In this document: in pieces, positions 57,441-64,000 of the stretch
Layout: each line of letters begins with the position of its first letter
Numbering within the stretch: the stretch's first letter is position 1
Assembly (NCBI GenBank): GCA_037447655.1
Contig: JBBHKE010001257.1
Span: 62,001-126,000 of the forward strand
Length of the DNA: 64,000 nucleotides
Origin: Zygnema cylindricum
Taxonomy: Eukaryota > Streptophyta > Zygnematophyceae > Zygnematales > Zygnemataceae
Direction of reading: 5' to 3'
The notes under the pieces: generated by a model
Databases searched by the model: none
What the model was told of the DNA's origin: nothing
The model's input: the letters and a program-made list of their open reading frames with translations, nothing else
Position numbers and translations under genes: made by a program

Positions 57441-58253
57441 ATGGCAACCGGTTTTTTGGTCACCTTTACAGATGATTTCTTTCGATATAGCAAGGTTTAT
57501 TTTATGAAGGAGAAAAGTGAAGTACTCACTCTCTTCAAGCTTTTTCGGGTATGGGCGGAAAAGCTTCATAGGAAGAAGATCCTCTTCCTTCGGTCAAACA
57601 ATGGAGGTGAATATATTTCCCATGCATTTTCAAACTATCTAAAAGAAAATGGAATTTCTCAGCAATTTACTGTTCCGTATACTCTAGAGCAAAACGGAGT
57701 ATCAGAAAGACTTAACCAAACTTTAACGGAAAGTGCAAAATCTATGATGTTAGATAAAGGGATAGATTTTAAGTTTTGGGGTGAGTCTTTCTCTTGTACC
57801 TGTTATATAGGAAATAGAGTGGAAACTAAAGCAATAAAAGGAAAAACACCATATGAATTGTGGACAGGGAAAAAACTTAATGTTAGTCATTTCCGTGTTT
57901 TTGGGAGCAAATGTTTTATTTTATATAATCTACGTATTTCTAAGCTTAGTCCGAAATCAGTCCCTGGGATTTTAATAGGATATGATGATGAGTCACTCGG
58001 CTATAGAGTATACAATACAGATAAGAAAACTCTTCAAGTTGCTAGGAATAGTCAGGTTAAAGAGGAAAGTCAATCAGTTGATATATTTGGCATGAAAGAT
58101 ATTGAGAAAAATTCTAAAATCCAAGAATATCTAATTTTTGAAAATATCCCTTTTACATCTTCCACCTCAGCTACTCTTATTTCTCCTCTAGACACTCTGC
58201 CTGTCCAAGATACTCGTCATTCACCTCCACCTCAACCTCCTTCGCGGCAGTAA
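57441..58253 (+). pseudogene. Element N: integrase core and C-terminus
   Basis: VTFTDDFFRYSKVYFMKEKS holds the first catalytic Asp. The second reads LRSNNGGEYISHAF where the family has SDNGGEY, so Asp is Asn. The Glu is present in LEQNGVSERLNQTLTESAKS. Then HFRVFGSKCFIL, GILIGYDDESLGYRVYNTDK and a linker with PPPQPPSRQ. 270 codons are open, but the catalytic triad is incomplete. Confidence 0.85.
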
Positions 58254-58289
58254 CCTACGGATCCAACAGTTGCAGCCTCAGATTTTCCG

Positions 58290-58440
58290 GGGGGAAGAAG
58301 GCAAAGCAGCAGGCTGTGAGGCGGCGAAGCTGCGCTACTAAGCAACGAATCTGCGAACCTACAAAGCTGCGCTGCTAAACTGCGGCGCCAAAGCTGCGCT
58401 GCTAAACTGCAAAGCTGCGAGGCTTCAAAGTGCACCAGTA
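58290..58440 (+). repeat. GCTGCGCTGCTAAACTGC minisatellite in the N pol linker
   Basis: AAGCTGCGCTGCTAAACTGC and variants recur between integrase and reverse transcriptase. It breaks the pol frame. The GCAGC/AGCAAC composition is shared with the minisatellite in the N LTR. Confidence 0.6.
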
Positions 58441-59390
58441 GAGCATGCTCTATTTTATGCCAGCACGACAAAACTGGCCACGATACAAGAGGCTTTTTCA
58501 GCTCCAGAAAAAGATCAATGGATCTCCGCGGCGAATGATGAAATGCGATAGACAATGGAGGCTCACACTCGGGAGCTTGTAAAACTTTCGCCGGACCAAA
58601 AGGAAATCGGCTGTAAGTGGGTCTTCAAAGTTAAGCTGGATCCGAATAATTCCATTGAAAGATATAAAGCTAGACTTGTTGCAAAAGGTTATGGTCAGAA
58701 GAAGGGAATTGACTATGAGGAGACTTTCTCTTCGGTTGTACGGTTTCTAACTGTTAGATTTTTTTTGTCTTTAACGGCCATTAAAAATATGGAATTACAT
58801 CAAATAGATGTTAAGACAACTTTCTTGCATGGAGATTTGGAGGAGGTGATCTATATGAAGCAGCCTGAAATGTATGTAGAGACCAGAAATGAAAATCTGT
58901 TCAGTAAGATGTTGAAATCCCTGTATGCATCCCTGTATGGTCTAAAGCAGGCTCCGCGTTTGTCGAAACTGAAACTAGATGAGTTTCTAACCGGTCTTGG
59001 CTTTGTATGGATTAGCTGAGACCACTCAGTCTAGGTTATCAAAAGGGAAGATGGGATTATTTATATTGCTATGTATGTAGATGATTTGCTGCTACTGAGT
59101 AAGTCAATAAATAAGATCAACAAAATAAAGGCAGCCTTGAATTTAAGATTTGAGATGAAAGATTTAGGGGAGGAAAAGTATATTCTTGGAATTCAAGTCC
59201 AAAAAGATAGAGACAGGAGAGTAATCTATCTAACGCAGCGGGAAGCAATAGGGAATGTGCTTGAACTATTCGGCATGTCAGAGGCAAAAGGAAGTGTCAC
59301 TCCCATGGAATTTAAACAAAAAGTGGAAGGCACAAAGATCGGCAGAGGAGTCATTATTCACGACACCTTGAAGTCGAGGAGACAGATTTT
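58441..59390 (+). pseudogene. Element N: reverse transcriptase
   Basis: EIGCKWVFKVKLDPNNSIER, ARLVAKGYGQKKGIDYEETF, HQIDVKTTFLHGDLEEVIYM, SLYGLKQAPRLSKLKLDEFL, stop at 59017, then the catalytic MYVDDLLLLSKSINKINKIK and MKDLGEEKYILGIQVQKDRD. A short in-frame duplication (YASLYG) precedes the KQAPR motif. Frame is lost after 59334, where the segment shared with the second unit begins. Confidence 0.87.
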
Positions 59391-60081
59391 ATGGTCACCA
59401 TTCCATACCGGCAGATTGTTGGCAGCCTAGTCTACTTCATGAACTACATTAGGCCGGACAATGCGGCAGCAGTTGGTGCACTGAGCCCGAGTTTGCAAAA
59501 TCCGAGGAAAAAAGATTGGGAGGCAGCAAAGAGGGTTCTTCGGTACCTTGCGAGAACACAAAATTTTCGACTTGCTCTCGGTGGAGACGAAGTAAAAATT
59601 CAGACTTGGAGTGATGCTAGTTACGGAGACATGCTAAGTTGTCATTCCACCACTGGATTTATCTTGAAAATTGGAAGTGGAACATGTTGTTTTAGCAGCA
59701 AGCTTTAAAAGGTAACAACCCAGTCTACAATGGAGGTTGAATACATGGCACGAAGCTCAGCTTTCACGGGAGTTACTATGGGTAAAGTCTCTCTTTCAAT
59801 AGCTTCATTTCATGCAATCAGGATCTCAAATAGTTTGGTGTGATAACCAGGCAACTATTGCGATTGCATCTAAACCAAGTCATCATACAAAAAACAAACA
59901 CATTCATATCAAGTTGCATTTTGTGAGAGAAGGTGATGAATAGGATTTTGAAACTCAGTTATCTACCAGATGAGATGATGATAGCTGATATGATGACTAA
60001 GTCTTTACATGCACCTAAATTGAATTTTTTTAGAGGGGAATGTGGACTTTGTGACTGAGAGAGTCTAAAGGTTTAGGGGAG
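59334..60081 (+). pseudogene. Element N, first unit: RNase H and tail
   Basis: MVTIPYRQIVGSLVYFMNYI, NPRKKDWEAAKRVLRYLART, LALGGDEVKIQTWSDASYGD, STTGFILKIGSGTCCFSSKL, stop, then a decayed MEVEYMARSSA part and the end MIADMMTKSLHAPKLNFF. Bases 59334-59954 are identical to 61387-62007. A polypurine tract, GGTTTAGGGGAG, lies at the end before TGTTGG. Confidence 0.85.
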
Positions 60082-60770
60082 TGTTGGTTTTTGGAAACCT
60101 TTAGCCCTCTCTATTTCACATTGAGATGCTACCATACTGCGCTGGTCACAACGCTGCCATAGCAGCTTGTGTAAGAAGGATACTTTGTTGCCATGCTACG
60201 CTGGTCACATTGCAGTCATAGCAGCGTGTATAAGGAAGATCATGTGTTGCCATGCTGCGCTGGTCGAACACCGCAGCCATACCAATTGGTGCTGAGTCAT
60301 TTTTGGTTAAAGGATAAATTGTTGTAGACAAGATTTAGTGTTATACGTAACTCAAGAAGGAGTACACAGACTCGGTACACTTCAGGCACACGTGTTAGTC
60401 TGCAAGGAAGTCAAAATTAGTTGTTTCGGACGGAAAAGTACAAGTTCACTTGGGGGCCCGATTTACACGTGGAGGATCATCTTCGGTAATGAAAGAATGC
60501 GCCAACGGCGGATAGAGTCCGCTGTCATTTTGGAAGAAGAACATTGAATGCGCCGTCATTTCAGCGGACAATCTTTGACCGCGTTCTATTTTATTTTAGC
60601 AGCTGTAAATTTTAGGTTTGTGTAAATATTTGTCTATGGTTGACGGCGGGGTTTCTGGTTTGATAAACTTTAGTTTATCGGTCAACCTTGCTAATTGTGG
60701 TACGATGTAGATCAGCAGTAGGTTCACTTCTGTATGTAGGACGTATAATAACTTGGAGTGTATGAGTCTG
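60082..60770 (+). mobile_element. Element N: middle LTR, truncated
   Basis: TGTTGGTTTTTGGAAACC start, threefold hairpin repeat at 60126-60295, then sequence co-linear with the first LTR up to TTGGAGTG (60765), where it passes into internal protease sequence. About 690 bp; the 3' half of the LTR is missing. Confidence 0.75.
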
Positions 60771-61386
60771 GACATATACTTGTTGCATGAGTATCCAGAC
60801 TTATGCTTAGGGTGATGTTTCATTCCTAGTAGATATAGGAGGCAAGTCGGTTGAAAGAACCTTACACAATGTATTGTATGTTCCAGACTTCAAAAAGAAT
60901 CTGTTTTTTATGTCTCTTGTTGAAAGCAAAGGATTTGTAGTGACCCTTAAGGGGGGTAGACATGTTGGAAGGAAGCTGGGAAAAGTAGCAGTTTCAGGAA
61001 CTAGAGATAAAAGCAAAATGTATCTCATGGATATGGCAGATTCTAAGGAAAATGATGTTCTCTACTCGAGTGTAATGTATGAGAATGAATTATGGCATAA
61101 AAGGCTAGGTCATGTTAATTATAACAGCTTGAACAAAATGGTGAAATCTGGCAAAATAGAGGGTGTTACTTTAACAGATCACCAAGTTAAAACATGTGAT
61201 GGCTACTCTTTTGGGAAGATTCACAAGCTGCCTTTTCCACAAGAATCGGAGCACAAATCAACGAAAGTCTTACAGCTCATTCATTATGATGTGTTCGGCC
61301 CGGCTCAAATACCATCCGCTGGGGGGGTCCGCTTCATGGTAACTTTTACTGATGATTTTTCCAGATATACTTAAGTGTATTTCTTG
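60771..61386 (+). pseudogene. Element N, second unit: pre-integrase and integrase start
   Basis: VERTLHNVLYVPDFKKNLFF, VSGTRDKSKMYLMDMA, the zinc part ELWHKRLGHVNYNSLNKMVK and CDGYSFGKIHKLPFP (the second Cys is Tyr), then MVTFTDDFSRYT-stop-VYFLKD. At 61387 it joins RNase H sequence, so most integrase and all RT are deleted. It is less decayed than, and diverged from, the first unit. Confidence 0.82.
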
Positions 61387-62134
61387 AAAGATCGGCAGAG
61401 GAGTCATTATTCACGACACCTTGAAGTCGAGGAGACAGATTTTATGGTCACCATTCCATACCGGCAGATTGTTGGCAGCCTAGTCTACTTCATGAACTAC
61501 ATTAGGCCGGACAATGCGGCAGCAGTTGGTGCACTGAGCCCGAGTTTGCAAAATCCGAGGAAAAAAGATTGGGAGGCAGCAAAGAGGGTTCTTCGGTACC
61601 TTGCGAGAACACAAAATTTTCGACTTGCTCTCGGTGGAGACGAAGTAAAAATTCAGACTTGGAGTGATGCTAGTTACGGAGACATGCTAAGTTGTCATTC
61701 CACCACTGGATTTATCTTGAAAATTGGAAGTGGAACATGTTGTTTTAGCAGCAAGCTTTAAAAGGTAACAACCCAGTCTACAATGGAGGTTGAATACATG
61801 GCACGAAGCTCAGCTTTCACGGGAGTTACTATGGGTAAAGTCTCTCTTTCAATAGCTTCATTTCATGCAATCAGGATCTCAAATAGTTTGGTGTGATAAC
61901 CAGGCAACTATTGCGATTGCATCTAAACCAAGTCATCATACAAAAAACAAACACATTCATATCAAGTTGCATTTTGTGAGAGAAGGTGATGAATAGGATT
62001 TTGAAACCCAATTATCTGCCAGATGAGATGATGATAGCTGATATGATGACTAAGTCTTTACATGCACCTAAATTGAAGTTTTTTAGAGAGGAATGTGGAC
62101 TCAGTGGTTGAGAGAGTCTAAAGGTTTACGAGAG
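61387..62134 (+). pseudogene. Element N, second unit: RNase H and tail
   Basis: Same sequence as 59334-60081, with 621 bp identical and then several differences in the last ~130 bp (for example GAAACCCA against GAAACTCA). It ends before the third LTR with GGTTTACGAGAG. Confidence 0.85.
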
Positions 62135-63105
62135 TGTTGGTTTTTGGAAACCATTAACCCTCTCTATTTCACATAGAGATGCTGCCATGCTGCGCTGGTC
62201 ACACCGCAGCCATAACAGCCTGTGTAAGAAGGATACTTTGCTGCCATGCTACGCTGGTCACACCGCAGTCATAGCAGCGTGTATAAGGAAGATGCTGTGT
62301 TGCCATGCTGCGCTGGTTGAACACCGCAGCCATAGCACTTTGTGCTGAGTCATTTTTGGTTAAAGGATAAATTGTCGTAGACAAGATTTAGTGTTTTACG
62401 TAACTCAAGAAGGAGTACAAAGATTTCGTACACTTCAGGCACACATGTCAATCTGCGAGGAAGTTAAGATTAGTTGTTTCGGACGGAAAAGTACAGGTTC
62501 ACTTGGGGGCATGATTTACACGTGAAGGATCATCCTTGGTGATGAAAGAATGCGCCAACGGCGGACAGATTCCGCCGTCATTTTGGAAGAATAACATTGA
62601 CTGCGCCGTCATTTCAGCGGACAAACTTTGACCGCGTACTATTTTACTTTAGCGGTTGTTAGTTTTAAATTTGTGGAAATATTTGTGTACAGTTGACGGT
62701 GGGGTTTTTGGTTTGATAAAGTTTAGTTTACCCGTCGACCACGATAATTGTGGTACGATGTAGATCAGCTCTAGGTTCACTTGTATATGTAGGACGTAGA
62801 ATAATTTGGAGTCAAGAATGCCTTGGATGTAAACTGCCAAGCAGTTTTTTGGTTATTTTTGAATTAGAAGATCATTATGATCTTTGGGCAAAATATTGTG
62901 AAATTGTGCATGTGGTTACTTTCGTGTATAATTTATATTGTGGCAAATTTGCAAACCTAGGGTGTGTCTGGTTTGCTTGGGGCTTCATTTCAAAATTGGT
63001 CTTTTGTGGGATATCGTGAGAGTTTCCTCTTTGTGCATTGTTTTTATGGCAACTACTATTGCTTCTTCTTATGTTTCTGGTGTACCGGTTGCCTCAGGAT
63101 AAGAG
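62135..63105 (+). mobile_element. Element N: third LTR with internal deletion
   Basis: TGTTGGTTTTTGGAAACC start, threefold hairpin repeat at 62181-62345, then a deletion of about 500 bp at 62838 relative to the first LTR. The following part from AAGCAGTTTTTTGG runs to GTACCGGTTGCCTCA. Q protease sequence follows. It includes what is the first ~17 codons of gag in the first unit, so either the LTR overlaps the gag start or this is a truncated third unit. Confidence 0.65.
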
Positions 63106-63146
63106 ATGCCACCTTGTTTGATGACATGAGGGAACTAACGGTTCCT
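63106..63146 (+). pseudogene. Element Q: protease continuation after the N insertion
   Basis: GATGCCACCTTGTTTGATG reads DATLFDDMRELTVP and completes the protease start cut at 54388 (GASHHVCTD). It is cut again at 63147 by an LTR. Confidence 0.65.
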
Positions 63147-63882
63147 TGTTTAATTTACTAGACTTAGGAGTATTTTATAGGTCTAAATAAAATGAAAAAC
63201 ACGGCAAAAGAAAAAGCATTGGCATCTAGCTTGCATCTCCTCTCTCTAGCCCTCATACTTAATGCGGTTACTGAAAGAAGAGAGAGTGGTGGAGCCAGGG
63301 CTGCCTTAGCTCTTTAGGCAAGAAAGAAGAAGTGACATAAGTCACCTTTGACAAAAAGGTTGAGCTCGGCAAGACTCGAACCTCCAGCCATTAGAGCGAG
63401 GCATAGCCGTCAGCCTTAGCCGGTCTGTCGTAGAAGTATGTTACAGTATATGGGGTATGATTACTATTTGAATATGTAAAAGTTCGTTAATTCAATCAAC
63501 AAAATTACGGACAAGGAACATAAAAAAAAATTAAATTACAATGCAATCATAAACCCACACGAAAAAATTTTCTGGACAATTATTTTCAACAGTTGACATT
63601 CAAAGCCGATTTGAATCTAACGGCACGCATCATCTCTAAGATCGCGCAATGGCTGCTTTGGCGGTATATGGGCGTGACATGACCTAGCGCCACGTGGCAA
63701 GATAACATTGGAAAGTACGAATCTCGGAGAGCATAAAGACGAGTCTGAGGAGACATACAGACACCCAATGGCTGAGTCGTACACAGACTGTACATAAAGT
63801 AAACCGGTCATTGTACCTTTTTGTACTGTACTGTCCTCTTATTGGTTCGTACATCAATAGATAGGGGTTGTGAGAAGGGTTT
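63147..63882 (+). mobile_element. Copia LTR (type A), 3'-truncated
   Basis: TGTTTAATTTACTAG start, co-linear (inverted) with the V LTR down to GGGTTGTGAGAAGGGTTTAG, then breaks. An antisense B-box-like stretch lies at 63372-63382 and a GTAC block at about 63780-63830. Confidence 0.75.
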
Positions 63883-64000
63883 AGTGTTGTTCTGAGACAA
63901 CTGCTAGCACTAAAGATGAAGAAGATGCAGCACTGAAGATGAAGATGAAGAAGATGCAACACTGAAGATGAAGAAGATGCAGCAGTAGTCATGGTAGAAC
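63883..64000 (+). repeat. GATGAAGAAGATGCAGCACT tandem repeat, at the window edge
   Basis: Three to four units of 23-29 bp (GAAGATGAAGAAGATGCA, CACT). They open short charged frames on plus and serine/leucine-rich frames on minus. A coding origin cannot be judged because the window ends. Confidence 0.6.

Overview
The window is nuclear DNA of a green plant (streptophyte). The basis is one intact ten-exon gene for a plastid-type transketolase with GT-AG introns, embedded in dense, nested LTR retrotransposons of the Ty1/copia superfamily plus a LINE relic, a pogo-like DNA transposon relic, MITEs and long simple repeats. I cannot name the species. The LINE type and the half-tRNA primer sites would fit an early-diverging streptophyte with a large genome, but that is only an impression. 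Two 10-N gaps mark assembly joins.

Layout. 1-2516: no recognisable gene. 2517-5858: three solo LTRs, one nested inside another with perfect 5-bp target duplications. 5864-12100: intergenic, with a pair of hAT-like MITEs (9175-10112), a short hairpin repeat (11457-11630), a gap and a poly-C/CT tract. 12230-12719: an orphan terminal exon that looks like a glycosyltransferase. 13830-14660: C-terminal relic of a LINE. 14746-15619: a foldback element with ~110-bp inverted arms. 16928-20650 (minus): chloroplast transketolase, 745 codons in ten exons, the only convincing functional gene. 22300-23760: a pyrimidine-only satellite with ~180-bp period. 24358-25262: CT microsatellite, then an array of CAGCGACGA hairpins. 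25539-27412: broken pogo/CENP-B-type transposase. 27730-64000: a nest of at least nine copia elements on both strands, all broken.

The copia nest. I use letters for the elements: V (minus, 28304-32832), W (plus, gag fragments around X), X (plus, 33152-36890, complete LTR pair), S (minus, 38233-39516), U (minus, 39517-41657), T (minus, 42375-44248), R (minus, split by P), P (plus, 45146-51511, complete LTR pair of 998/999 bp), Q (plus, 52306-54388, resuming at 63106) and N (plus, 54389-63105, a tandem LTR-internal-LTR-internal-LTR array inserted in Q). X sits inside W gag, P inside R gag, T inside R protease and N inside Q protease. Most elements share a primer-binding site complementary to the anticodon arm of initiator tRNA-Met (half-tRNA priming). 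Their LTRs also carry an antisense tRNA-like segment with a Pol III B box and a GTAC-rich hairpin. Q instead has a conventional 3'-end tRNA-Met site.

The transketolase gene appears untouched by the surrounding insertions. None of the transposons seen is coding-competent; mobilisation in trans is suggested for the W/X deletion derivative.
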